64,000 bases of DNA from CAWGJF01 sp963822905 (GTDB lineage Bacteria > Bacteroidota > Ignavibacteria > Ignavibacteriales > Ignavibacteriaceae): the NCBI GenBank assembly GCA_963822905.1, contig CAWGJF010000001.1:248001-312000 (forward strand). Reading direction: 5' to 3'. Positions 43,438 to 51,466 of the stretch are shown in pieces (position 1 is the first letter of the stretch; every line of letters starts with the position of its first letter). The notes beneath the pieces are model-generated. The model ran no database searches. It was not told the DNA's origin and worked only from the letters and a program-made list of their open reading frames with translations. The translations under genes were made by a program, and so were the position numbers.

Positions 43438-43803
43438 GTGGTTTCTTCTTTTGTGAATCTTACCGGTTGTTATTCTTCCGAACTGCTCGCCCCACGCTCT
43501 TATAAGTTTGATGAAAAGAAGGATATCAGGATCATCACGAAAGATACAACTTACAAATTCAGAAGGTATCAATATCTGCTGGTTAATGATACGCTTTCAG
43601 CCACGAATAAAAATATCCGTATTACAGAAACAACACCGTTTGAATCGACCGTTAGAATTCCTGTTGAGGATATGCAGATTGTGGAAGTAACAAAAGCCGA
43701 TACGAGAAGTACAATCCTTGTTTTACTTGGTTGTGCTGCTGTAATAGCTTTAGCCATTGCTTTAACGGATTACTCAATGTATATGCCGCTGCATTTAAAT
43801 TAA
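43438..43803 (+). CDS. Small lipoprotein with N-terminal frameshift
   Basis: The open frame from 43438 (121 codons) lacks a good start. An ATG at 43421 with AGG upstream begins MKKILVWFLLL and then meets TGA in another frame. Adding one T to the T-run at 43449-43452 gives MKKILVWFLLFVNLTGC, a perfect lipoprotein signal with lipobox LTGC, joined to YSSELLAPRSYKFDEKKDI. The mature part ends in a hydrophobic segment (TILVLLGCAAVIALAIALTD), so it could be anchored at both ends. It has no recognised domain. I regard the real gene as starting at 43421 with one missing base. Confidence 0.62.
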   Translation: MVSSFVNLTGCYSSELLAPRSYKFDEKKDIRIITKDTTYKFRRYQYLLVNDTLSATNKNIRITETTPFESTVRIPVEDMQIVEVTKADTRSTILVLLGCAAVIALAIALTDYSMYMPLHLN

Positions 43804-43943
43804 AGCGGAAATAATTTGTTTTTGGTTTTTCACCACCCCCTGCCCCCTCCTCACAAGTGAGGAGGGGAATTTGGATTTAAAAAATGGAATTTTACATCGG
43901 CAAAAAACTGATTTTAGCGTAAAAAGGGGGATTTTGACTTCCT

Positions 43944-43969
43944 GCTGTCACGGAATGGTCCGTGACAGC
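43944..43969. repeat. Dispersed palindrome TGTCACGGA-N4-TCCGTGACA, copy 2
   Basis: GCTGTCACGGA (43944-43954) pairs with TCCGTGACAGC (43959-43969) around ATGG. The core is the same as that of the msrAB terminator at 15489-15516 (loop CGAT). This copy has no T-run, so it is not a terminator. Confidence 0.8.
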
Positions 43970-44021
43970 CAGGGAAATTTTTTAAAATAACAGTAAAAAC
44001 AGTCCAAATTCTTCCATGTGT

Positions 44022-44231
44022 CATTTCCGAAAGTGGAAGATGGACTCAGAACTTTCCGGGTCGTATTTCCAAAGTTGGAAGGTGGGCTCAGAACTTTTCG
44101 GGCGGCATTTCCAAAATTGGAAGATGGGCTTTGAACCTTCTGGGAGGCATTTCCATAATTGGAAATAGGACTCAAAAACTTCCGGGAGGTACTTCCAGAA
44201 TTGGAAAATGGACTTTTAGATTTTGGAGGCG
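44022..44231. repeat. Five-copy 42-bp tandem repeat with a palindrome in each unit
   Basis: Units start at 44022, 44064, 44106, 44148 and 44190, each exactly 42 bp. Each unit begins with a palindrome of the type TTTCCNAAATTGGAA, followed by a conserved run resembling GATGGGCTCAGAACTTTTCGG with point differences. A degenerate sixth unit follows at 44232. Because 42 is a multiple of three, a minus-strand frame (43948-44175, 75 codons) stays open and spells PSSNFGNAARKVLS-like repeats, but it lacks a ribosome site and a proper signal and probably is not a gene. Confidence 0.88.
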
Positions 44232-44332
44232 TATTGCAGATTTCTGAAATGAGAATTGACTGTTTAGTTGAAGTAAAACCTATGAGTGATTATGTTTATT
44301 AAAAGACTTTAATTTCAATTGGAGATATCAAA

Positions 44333-45238
44333 ATGGCTATTCCTGATTATCAAACTATAATGTTACCTCTGTTGAGATTTGCATCTGACGAAAAGGAACA
44401 CTCTATTCATGAAGCTATTAAAATGCTCGCTGATCAATTTAATTTGTCTGCGAATGAAAGAAAAGAATTACTTCCTAGCGGACAACAGGAAGTTTTTGTA
44501 AATAGGGTTGGTTGGGCTAGAACATATATGAAAAAAGCAGGCTTATTGGATTCTCCCAAAAGAGGAACCTTCATTATTACTGATCGTGGGAAGAAAGTTA
44601 TTGCTTCAAACCCCAAAGAAATAAGTAGTAAATTGCTCACAAAATTTGATGAGTTTAAAGAGTTCAGGAAAAGAAAAAGAAAGCAAGATGAAGAATCAGA
44701 AACATTAGAATTTCAGGAGAAAACACCCGAAGAAGCCTTTGAATCTGCGTATGAAAATCTAAGAACTGAGTTAGCAAGTGAGATAATTGATCATCTTAAA
44801 AAATCTGAACCAAGTTTATTTGAAAAAATAGTTATTGAAGTATTAGTTAAAATGGGTTATGGTGGTACACTTAGGGATGCTGGCAAAGCAATTGGAAGAA
44901 GTGGTGATGAAGGAATTGATGGAATTATTAAAGAAGATAGATTAGGTCTTGATATAATTTATGTTCAAGCAAAAAGGTGGGAAGCAACGATCGGTCGACC
45001 AGAAATTCAAAAGTTTGCTGGAGCACTTCAGGGTCAGAGAGCAAAAAAGGGAATTTTTATTACTACGTCCAATTTTTCGAAAGACGCACTAGATTTCACT
45101 TCGAAAATTGATTCAAAGATAATTCTAATAGATGGAGATCAGTTAGCAGATTATATGATAGATTTTAATGTGGGGGTAACTACCATTTCAAAATATGAAT
45201 TAAAGAAAATTGATTCAGATTATTTTATTGAAGAATGA
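44333..45238 (+). CDS. mrr: Mrr-type restriction endonuclease (Mrr_N + Mrr_cat)
   Basis: This 301-residue protein has an N-terminal winged-helix domain (about 1-95, EHSIHEAIKMLADQFNLS) and a C-terminal Mrr_cat domain. The catalytic motif is GDEGIDGII (about 199-207), followed by YVQAKRW (D...QxK, PD-(D/E)XK type). Mrr enzymes cut methylated DNA of foreign origin (type IV restriction). It is a defence gene without a cognate methylase nearby, which fits type IV. It is preceded by a palindromic repeat array and followed by an AT-rich gap. The start has GGAGATATC at a good distance. Confidence 0.92.
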   Translation: MAIPDYQTIMLPLLRFASDEKEHSIHEAIKMLADQFNLSANERKELLPSGQQEVFVNRVGWARTYMKKAGLLDSPKRGTFIITDRGKKVIASNPKEISSKLLTKFDEFKEFRKRKRKQDEESETLEFQEKTPEEAFESAYENLRTELASEIIDHLKKSEPSLFEKIVIEVLVKMGYGGTLRDAGKAIGRSGDEGIDGIIKEDRLGLDIIYVQAKRWEATIGRPEIQKFAGALQGQRAKKGIFITTSNFSKDALDFTSKIDSKIILIDGDQLADYMIDFNVGVTTISKYELKKIDSDYFIEE

Positions 45239-45451
45239 TAAAGTATATCAATATAATAATCTTGGGTTATAAATTATTAGCTGAGTAATTCCCCTTTCCC
45301 ACATCCAAGAAAACACCTTTATTCTCTTTCCTTTAATTGAAAAGAAAGTGCCCTAATCCATTAAAAAACAAGCAATTTAGCTGATAATTGTAATTAATTG
45401 TTATGGAATATTATTTGTCCTGTTGTGGAAAATTTCACTAAGCAGGCATTA

Positions 45452-46339
45452 ATGTTTAATTCAATCGTACTGGTAAAACAGGTTCCGGATACAGCAAACA
45501 TTTCCGGGAAAGTAATGAAGGATGACGGTACTGTTAACCGTTCCAAGCTGCCTGCAATTTTTAATCACGAAGATAAATTAGCCTTAGAGTTAGCCCTCAC
45601 AATCAAGGATCAATATGGCGGAAGGGTCACTGCCGTTACTATGGGTCCACCACGTGCATCTGACGTACTGCGCGAATGTCTCTATATGGGCGCAGACGAT
45701 ACATATCTGATCAGTGACCGGAAGTTTGCCGGTGCGGACACCCTTGCCACTTCGTATGTGTTGAGCGAGGCAATTCAGAAAATAGGCAACTTTCATTTAA
45801 TCTTTGCGGGGCGGCAGGCAATTGACGGTGATACGGCGCAGGTCGGCCCGCAAACTGCTGAAAAGTTAAATGTGCCACAGGTTACTTACGTTGAGGAAAT
45901 TCTTGATCTCAATTCCGACAGGATAAAAATTAAAAAGAAAATTGACGGCGGGTATGAAATTGTGGAGAGTTCCATGCCCGTCCTTTTAACGGTGATGAAA
46001 GATGTTGCAATCCCGCGTCCTTACAGTGCAAAGAGAGTAATGGCTTACAAGAATGCTCGTTCACTTATGGATCTTGAAAAGCTTACAGAGGAGAACTCTC
46101 TGTTGTACATTGATAAGCTTGTTCACGAATATAAAGAGCGCGGGCTTCTTATTAATACATTAACAATGGATGATCTTCAGTTGGATGCAGAACGCTGTGG
46201 ACTGAAAGGATCACCAACAAAAGTTTTTAAAGTTGAGTCTGTTGTTCTTGCGGGCGGCGGACACAAAACAATAGAATCTTCAAAGGCAGGTATCGGGCAA
46301 TTAATTGATGAACTAATGACGGATCACATCTTTGGATAA
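45452..46339 (+). CDS. etfB: Electron transfer flavoprotein beta subunit
   Basis: I place the start at the ATG at 45452 (MFNSIVLVKQVPDTANISG), which matches the family opening; an upstream TTG at 45398 would add 18 unusual residues. The 295-residue protein has the EtfB pattern: VNRSKLPAIFNHEDKLALEL, VTAVTMGPPRASDVLRE, FAGRQAIDGDTAQVGPQTAE and a VPQVTYVEEI region. It is longer than the common form (about 255) because of a C-terminal extension. It pairs with EtfA to carry electrons from acyl-CoA dehydrogenases to the quinone pool. It overlaps etfA by 8 bases and stands upstream of an acyl-CoA dehydrogenase. Confidence 0.93.
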   Translation: MFNSIVLVKQVPDTANISGKVMKDDGTVNRSKLPAIFNHEDKLALELALTIKDQYGGRVTAVTMGPPRASDVLRECLYMGADDTYLISDRKFAGADTLATSYVLSEAIQKIGNFHLIFAGRQAIDGDTAQVGPQTAEKLNVPQVTYVEEILDLNSDRIKIKKKIDGGYEIVESSMPVLLTVMKDVAIPRPYSAKRVMAYKNARSLMDLEKLTEENSLLYIDKLVHEYKERGLLINTLTMDDLQLDAERCGLKGSPTKVFKVESVVLAGGGHKTIESSKAGIGQLIDELMTDHIFG

Positions 46340-47357
46340 GCTGAATTTCATAAATGAAGTATGGGTTTTTATTGAACACCGCGACGGCAAACCCGCTGAT
46401 GTGAGCTTTGAATTATTGTGCAAGGGAAGAAAACTTGCTGATTCAATGGGCGGAAGCTTAAAAGCAATACTTCCCGGTCATGATGTTAGTGAGATTGCAC
46501 AGTTAACGTTTCTGTATGGGGCAGATGAAGCAATAGTTATCGATCATCCTTCGCTGAAACAATACCGCACACTTCCTTATGCAAGGATTTTACAAAAGCT
46601 TATTAAGGAGAGAACCCCGAGAATCGTACTCTTCGGTGCAACTGTTGTAGGGAGAGACCTGGCACCGAGAGTTGCTTCTCACACAAGAAGCGGTTTAACT
46701 GCTGATTGTACTGATCTGCAGATTTCTGATGTAAAATATTTAGGTCAGGAACATTCTAATCTTCTTTTGCAGATCCGTCCGGCTTTCGGTGGAAATATAA
46801 TTGCAACAATCATAACTCCTGATGTTCCTGTGCAGATGGCTACTGTAAGAGAAGGTGTGATGGAACTTCAGCACGTTGATAAACCAAATAAAGAAAATAT
46901 TGTTTACTTAGAATACGAGCAGGATGGAACAGACGATCTTGTAAAAATTATTGAACAGTTTAGAGAAGAAAATAAAGTTAATCTTAAAGCTGCGCCGATA
47001 ATTGTTGCAGGCGGATATGGTTTGGGAAACAGAGACAACTTCAGGCTGGTTGAAGAGCTGGCAAAAACTATTGGAGCAGAAGTTGCCGGCAGCCGTGCAG
47101 CAGTTGATGCAGGATTTGTTACACCCGATAGACAAGTCGGGCAGACAGGCGTTACAGTCAGACCAAAATTATATATAGCTGTTGGAATTTCGGGGGCAAT
47201 ACAGCATAGGGCAGGAATGCAGGAATCAAATAAGATTGTTGCAATTAACTCTGATCCGGACGCCCCCATTTTTGATGTTGCACACTACGGAATTGTTGGT
47301 GATGCAACGGTGGTTATCCCGGATTTTATAGAAGCATTTAAACACAAGCTGAAATAA
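46332..47357 (+). CDS. etfA: Electron transfer flavoprotein alpha subunit
   Basis: The start is TTG at 46332, overlapping etfB by 8 bases; no in-frame ATG lies near. The 341-residue protein contains the N-terminal Rossmann half (INEVWVFIEHRDGKPADVSF) and the FAD-binding C-terminal half, with GGYGLGNRDNFRLVEELAKT, AAVDAGF, RQVGQTGVTVRPKLYIAVG and ISGAIQHRAGM, all EtfA signatures. It forms a heterodimer with EtfB and holds FAD. The tight etfB-etfA-acyl-CoA dehydrogenase gene order indicates one operon for beta-oxidation. Confidence 0.96.
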   Translation: MDKLNFINEVWVFIEHRDGKPADVSFELLCKGRKLADSMGGSLKAILPGHDVSEIAQLTFLYGADEAIVIDHPSLKQYRTLPYARILQKLIKERTPRIVLFGATVVGRDLAPRVASHTRSGLTADCTDLQISDVKYLGQEHSNLLLQIRPAFGGNIIATIITPDVPVQMATVREGVMELQHVDKPNKENIVYLEYEQDGTDDLVKIIEQFREENKVNLKAAPIIVAGGYGLGNRDNFRLVEELAKTIGAEVAGSRAAVDAGFVTPDRQVGQTGVTVRPKLYIAVGISGAIQHRAGMQESNKIVAINSDPDAPIFDVAHYGIVGDATVVIPDFIEAFKHKLK

Positions 47358-47358
47358 G

Positions 47359-49080
47359 ATGCCTAATTTTTTTACAGACAATAGTGATCTGCAATTTATT
47401 TTTAACAACCTGGATATGTCTGAGATTGTTGGAATAGCTGAAGATAATTACGAACAAGCTAAATGGTTTAACTACGCTCCTGTTGATTATGAAGATGCGA
47501 TGGAAAATTACAGGAAGGTGCTTGAAGTTGTCGGAGATATTGCAGGCAACAGTATTGCTGAACGTGCTGCTTCCGTTGATGAAGAAGGTGCAGAGATAAG
47601 AGACGGCAAAGTTCATTATGCCGAAGGCACAAAGAAAAATTTAAAACAGCTTGCACAAGCTGATCTTACCGGAATGATATTCCCGAGAAAATACGGCGGA
47701 CTTAATTTTCCGTTCACAACTTACATTATGGCAATTGAAATGGTATCAAGAGCCGATGCTTCTTTGATGAACATTTTCGGTCTGCAGGATATCGGTGATA
47801 CGATTAAAAAATTCGGTAATGAAGAACAGCGAATGGAATTTCTACCCGGCTTTTGTACAGGAGAATATACAGGAGCTATGGCTTTAACTGAGCCGGATGC
47901 TGGCTCTGACCTGCAGGCTGTGAAGCTTCCCGCATATCAGGATGAAAAAGGAAACTGGTTTTTAAAAGGTGTTAAAAGATTTATAACTAACGGTAACGGA
48001 AATATTCTTTTAGTGCTTGCCCGCTCCGAACCCAATTCAAAGGATGGACGAGGCTTAAGTATGTTTGCCTGTTACGGTGATGATACGGTAAAAGTAAGAA
48101 GAATTGAAAACAAGCTTGGCATTCACGGCTCACCAACCTGCGAACTTCAGTTTAATGATACTCCTGCACAACTGGTTGGACAAAGAAAATTCGGATTAAT
48201 CAAATATGTTTTTGATCTTATGTTCCGTGCAAGGATGGGTGTCTCGGCACAAGCTCTCGGAATTTCACAGGCTGCTTATACCGAAGCTTTAAAATATGCA
48301 AAAGAAAGAGAGCAGTTCGGCAGATCGATTTACAACATTCCGGTTGTTACAAACATGCTTATCGATATGCGCGTAATGCTTGAAGCAAACCGTGCATTAC
48401 TTTATGCTGCTGCACAGTCGGTTGATATTAAAGAGAAGGTTGAGGAGAGGATCGAATCACTGAAAGCCGCAGGGGAGACTTTTAGTGAACTCAACCTTCG
48501 TCTTAAAAAATTAGTAAAGGAAGCAAACTTCCTGACCCCGCTTTCAAAATATATCGTTACAGAATCTGCAAACAAAATTACTTATGATGCAATCCAGATT
48601 CATGGCGGAACCGGTTATATGAAAGAGTTTAAAGTTGAAAGGCTTGCCCGCGATGCACGCATTACGAATATTTATGAAGGAACGTCACAGTTACAGATCG
48701 TTGCTGCAATCGGTGGAGTGATGAATGATATTCTTGCTGAGCATTTTGATGAACACGAAAAGAAAAATTATAAAGGCGGAGTTGCCCCGCTTGTAAATCA
48801 TCTTAAAGAAATAAGAGAAATCTTTAAAGATTGCCTGGAATACGTTGTTGAAAAGAAGGACCCTGCTTTCCAGGAAGTTGCAGCAAAAGATCTTGTTGAA
48901 CTTTACGGATATTTATTTATCGGGTATTTATTGCTCGACCAGGCTGAAATAGATTCTAAGAAAGTTTTTGTTGCAAACAGGTATGTGTTAACTTCGCTTG
49001 CAAACGCGCGAAAGAATTCCGAATCAATCAAAGATGGTTTATTCACTGACATTCTTCACGCAGAAAAGATTTTAGTTTAA
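47359..49080 (+). CDS. Acyl-CoA dehydrogenase family protein
   Basis: This 573-residue protein is longer than a classical 380-residue acyl-CoA dehydrogenase because of N- and C-terminal extensions, as in many Bacteroidota enzymes. The core is clear. GAMALTEPDAGSDLQAVKL (about 173-191) is the flavin-binding middle region, WFLKGVKRFITNG the adjacent strand, and RMGVSAQALGISQAAYTEAL the start of the C-terminal helices. QIHGGTGYMKEFKVERLARD (about 413-432) is the C-terminal signature, in which the catalytic Glu is usually on the E of GTSQ-like IYEGTSQLQI. It passes electrons to the EtfAB encoded upstream. It starts two bases after the etfA stop. Confidence 0.94.
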   Translation: MPNFFTDNSDLQFIFNNLDMSEIVGIAEDNYEQAKWFNYAPVDYEDAMENYRKVLEVVGDIAGNSIAERAASVDEEGAEIRDGKVHYAEGTKKNLKQLAQADLTGMIFPRKYGGLNFPFTTYIMAIEMVSRADASLMNIFGLQDIGDTIKKFGNEEQRMEFLPGFCTGEYTGAMALTEPDAGSDLQAVKLPAYQDEKGNWFLKGVKRFITNGNGNILLVLARSEPNSKDGRGLSMFACYGDDTVKVRRIENKLGIHGSPTCELQFNDTPAQLVGQRKFGLIKYVFDLMFRARMGVSAQALGISQAAYTEALKYAKEREQFGRSIYNIPVVTNMLIDMRVMLEANRALLYAAAQSVDIKEKVEERIESLKAAGETFSELNLRLKKLVKEANFLTPLSKYIVTESANKITYDAIQIHGGTGYMKEFKVERLARDARITNIYEGTSQLQIVAAIGGVMNDILAEHFDEHEKKNYKGGVAPLVNHLKEIREIFKDCLEYVVEKKDPAFQEVAAKDLVELYGYLFIGYLLLDQAEIDSKKVFVANRYVLTSLANARKNSESIKDGLFTDILHAEKILV

Positions 49081-49100
49081 AACAGAGGAGCTAAATAATA

Positions 49101-49313
49101 ATGGCTGATAAGAAATTATTTTACTACCGCATTTTTGATGATAAAGAAAAACTGAATTATTTAAAAAGTTCTCTCTCTCATGAACAGGTTGAAAAATGGT
49201 TAAGAGAATATGAAGGCTCACATCAGAAATATGTTAACCCTGAGTTTATTGAATTTTTATCCAAACACGATCCTGAAGCTGAAATTATTGAAATAAGCGA
49301 TATATCTTATTAA
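49101..49313 (+). CDS. Small protein downstream of the acyl-CoA dehydrogenase
   Basis: This 70-residue protein (MADKKLFYYRIFDDKEKLNY) is charged, has no signal and no motif I recognise. GAGGAGCTAAATAATA gives a strong ribosome site 9 bases before the ATG. Its position 20 bases after the dehydrogenase suggests the same operon, so it might be an accessory to fatty-acid oxidation, but this is only by association. A terminator-like hairpin follows at 49338-49388. Confidence 0.6.
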   Translation: MADKKLFYYRIFDDKEKLNYLKSSLSHEQVEKWLREYEGSHQKYVNPEFIEFLSKHDPEAEIIEISDISY

Positions 49314-49337
49314 CCACCCTTATAATTTGTATCGCTA

Positions 49338-49388
49338 AAAGATTCCCGGCTCCTGTCCTCTTATTGCTGTCCTCCCTCGGGAATCTTT
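49338..49388 (+). terminator. Terminator-like hairpin after the etf-acyl-CoA dehydrogenase operon
   Basis: AAAGATTCCCG (49338-49348) pairs perfectly with CGGGAATCTTT (49378-49388), with a 29-base loop and a T-rich run after. The long loop makes it less typical, but the perfect 11-bp stem is notable. Confidence 0.65.
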
Positions 49389-49411
49389 CTATTTTAAAGA
49401 ACTGGTTGTAG

Positions 49412-49465
49412 AGTCATTCTGAATCTTTATATAATTCTGAGATCCTGAAACAAGTTCAGGATGAC
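49412..49465. repeat. REP-like palindromic element, copy 1
   Basis: ATCCTGAA (49442-49449) and TTCAGGAT (49455-49462) make an 8-bp perfect stem, and a GTCATTCTGAA segment at 49412-49422 is an imperfect outer partner of TTCAGGATGAC (49455-49465). The inner element recurs at 52877-52901 with a single base difference in the loop. This type of element occurs between genes in many genomes and may be a mobile REP-like sequence. Confidence 0.7.
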
Positions 49466-49537
49466 AACAGTCAGAAAACTGGTAAATATTTCAACTAATA
49501 TTCATAAGTTTGAGGCATTAAAAATTTACAATCCAGA

Positions 49538-51466
49538 ATGAAAAACTTCATCTTCAAACCCTTCGAAGAAATGACTGCCGAAGACTACAAAACAGTAGGA
49601 TTCAAATCAGGTCTGGAAATTCATCAACAGCTTTTAACAGATAAAAAATTATTCTGCAGGTGTCCTGCCGGAAGATACAGCGAAGAATACAACGCTGAAA
49701 TCTTAAGACATATGCGTCCGACACTTTCAGAACTTGGCGAGTATGACGGCACAGCTTTGATGGAATTCAAAACAAAGAAAGAAATAATTTACCGCATCAA
49801 CAGGAACACAGTCTGCACTTATGAAATGGATGACACACCGCCATTTTTAATTAATGACGACGCACTTGATATCGCTCTTGAAATTGGGATGCTTTATGGA
49901 TGCAGCATTATTGATGAACTTCACATTGCTCGTAAGCAATATCTTGATGGAAGTATTCCAACGGGTTTTCAGCGAACTGCAATTTATGCACTGGACGGAG
50001 AAATACCATTCAAAGACCGTAAAGTAAAAATTGTTCAGATGTCTATTGAAGAAGATTCCTGCCGCGAAGTTTCTGATGTTGGTCATAACCGGATTTATTC
50101 AACTGATCGTCTCGGAATGCCTTTGATTGAAACTGTAACCGGACCGGATATGCGCACGCCACAAGAAGCTGAAGAAGTCGGTTGGGTTTGTGCAAAGCTT
50201 GTGAGAAGCACACACAAAGTAAGAAGAGGAATTGGCGCGGCAAGACAGGATGTAAACGTTAGCGTTGAAGGTGGAACGAGAATTGAGATCAAAGGCGTTC
50301 CTCAGTTGTCGATGATACCATTGTTAACTTACAATGAAGCGATGCGCCAGTGGAATCTTTTGAAATTGAGAGAAGAGCTTAACAAAAGGGGAATCAATTC
50401 AGAAACTTTCAAAGCCGAAAGTCACGACATAACTTCAGTAATTAAGAAACCACATTATCTCCCGATCAAATATGCAGTTGATAATAAGCTTAAAATTAGT
50501 TGTGTTGTTTTAAAAGGTTTTGTCGATTTGCTTCACTGGGGAACACAGACTGACACTTATTTTTCAAAAGAAATTTCTGATAGAGTAAGAGTAATTGCCT
50601 GTCTTACTACAATCCCGAATTTAATTCATTCCGACAGTAAGACTGATACCATAACCTCCGCTGACTGGAAAAAAGTTAAAAAATTTGTTAATGCTACTGA
50701 CGAGGACACGCTTGTAATCGTCTGGGGAAGCGAAGAAGATATTAAGATGGCTTCTAATGAAATTATCATCCGTGCTAAAGAAGCAGCGATTGGAATTCCC
50801 TCTGAAACAAGACAGGCTTTGAGTGATGGAACAAACGGTTTTGAAAGAATTCTTCCTGGTGCAGATAGGATGTACCCGGATACCGATCTTCCTCCAAAAA
50901 GTTTGGCAGAAGACAGGATACAAAAAATAAGAAGTCAGTTACCGGAACAATTCTGGAAAAGAATAGATTGGTATAAAACTTTAAATATTCCTGCTGATAC
51001 AATTGATGAGCTTTCGATATCAAAATTTTCAGAGCTATTCAAGAAAGCGGTTAATGATTTTAAAATAAATCCGGTTACTGCATCGGTTGCGTTGATTCAA
51101 TTCCCAAAGAGATTAAGAAAAGAGGGATACGACAGTGATCAACTAACTATTGAAATGATGAACTCAATTTTCAAAGCTTATTCTGAAAAGAAAATTCCAA
51201 CAGATTTTATTTTAACTGCAATGAGAAACTCGCTTGAACTTGGAATGTTTGTAGATGAAATAATTCCCGAACCGATAAGTGAAAAGGAATTCAAAGGTGA
51301 ACTGGAATCTGCAAATCAAAAAATTAAAGAGTTGAAAATCAAAAATTCTGACAACAACAAAACAATTTTGATGGGATTACTGATGAACAAGCTTCGTGGG
51401 AAAGTTAGTGCAAAGTTTGCAGCAGAAAAAACAGGATTCATTCAGAAGGAATTGAAGCATGCCTGA
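49538..51466 (+). CDS. gatE: Glu-tRNA(Gln) amidotransferase subunit GatE
   Basis: This 642-residue protein is a GatB/GatE-type subunit. It starts with VGFKSGLEIHQQLLTDKKLF (about 21-40), the family motif. It then has LDGSIPTGFQRTAIYALDG, EEDSCREVSDVG and LGMPLIETVTGPDMRTP, all typical. What identifies it as GatE rather than GatB is the insertion of an AspRS-like GAD domain region (about 290-410, including KISCVVLKGFVDLLHWG) and the direct coupling to gatD. Together they convert Glu-tRNA(Gln) to Gln-tRNA(Gln). It overlaps gatD by 8 bases (ATGCCTGA). The GatDE enzyme is regarded as archaeal. Confidence 0.93.
   Translation: MKNFIFKPFEEMTAEDYKTVGFKSGLEIHQQLLTDKKLFCRCPAGRYSEEYNAEILRHMRPTLSELGEYDGTALMEFKTKKEIIYRINRNTVCTYEMDDTPPFLINDDALDIALEIGMLYGCSIIDELHIARKQYLDGSIPTGFQRTAIYALDGEIPFKDRKVKIVQMSIEEDSCREVSDVGHNRIYSTDRLGMPLIETVTGPDMRTPQEAEEVGWVCAKLVRSTHKVRRGIGAARQDVNVSVEGGTRIEIKGVPQLSMIPLLTYNEAMRQWNLLKLREELNKRGINSETFKAESHDITSVIKKPHYLPIKYAVDNKLKISCVVLKGFVDLLHWGTQTDTYFSKEISDRVRVIACLTTIPNLIHSDSKTDTITSADWKKVKKFVNATDEDTLVIVWGSEEDIKMASNEIIIRAKEAAIGIPSETRQALSDGTNGFERILPGADRMYPDTDLPPKSLAEDRIQKIRSQLPEQFWKRIDWYKTLNIPADTIDELSISKFSELFKKAVNDFKINPVTASVALIQFPKRLRKEGYDSDQLTIEMMNSIFKAYSEKKIPTDFILTAMRNSLELGMFVDEIIPEPISEKEFKGELESANQKIKELKIKNSDNNKTILMGLLMNKLRGKVSAKFAAEKTGFIQKELKHA

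Larger units (their letters stand above)
43804..44332. other. Noncoding repeat block, 529 bp, upstream of mrr
   Basis: No gene is seen here. It holds a perfect 10-bp hairpin (CCCCTCCTCA at 43844-43853 with TGAGGAGGGG at 43858-43867), a perfect 11-bp hairpin at 43944-43969, and a five-copy 42-bp tandem array at 44022-44231. A possible mrr promoter lies between 44240 and 44332, and GGAGATATCAAA before 44333 gives a ribosome site. Confidence 0.8.

Noticed and set aside
43948..44175. Minus-strand 75-codon ORF with 14-residue repeats (PSSNFGNAARKVLS type)
   Set aside because: It is the translation of the 42-bp tandem array, open only because 42 is divisible by three. It has no ribosome site, its codon pattern follows the palindrome, and the N and C ends run into unrelated DNA.
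44022..44231. CRISPR array
   Set aside because: The units are contiguous with no unique spacers, contain internal palindromes instead of being separated by them, and no cas gene is nearby.
45398..45451. Upstream TTG start for etfB
   Set aside because: The 18 added residues are not seen in EtfB proteins, and the ATG at 45452 gives the conserved start.
49538..51466. Annotation of the GatE gene as GatB
   Set aside because: A GAD-like inserted region and direct pairing with gatD fit GatE; no gatA or gatC lies nearby.
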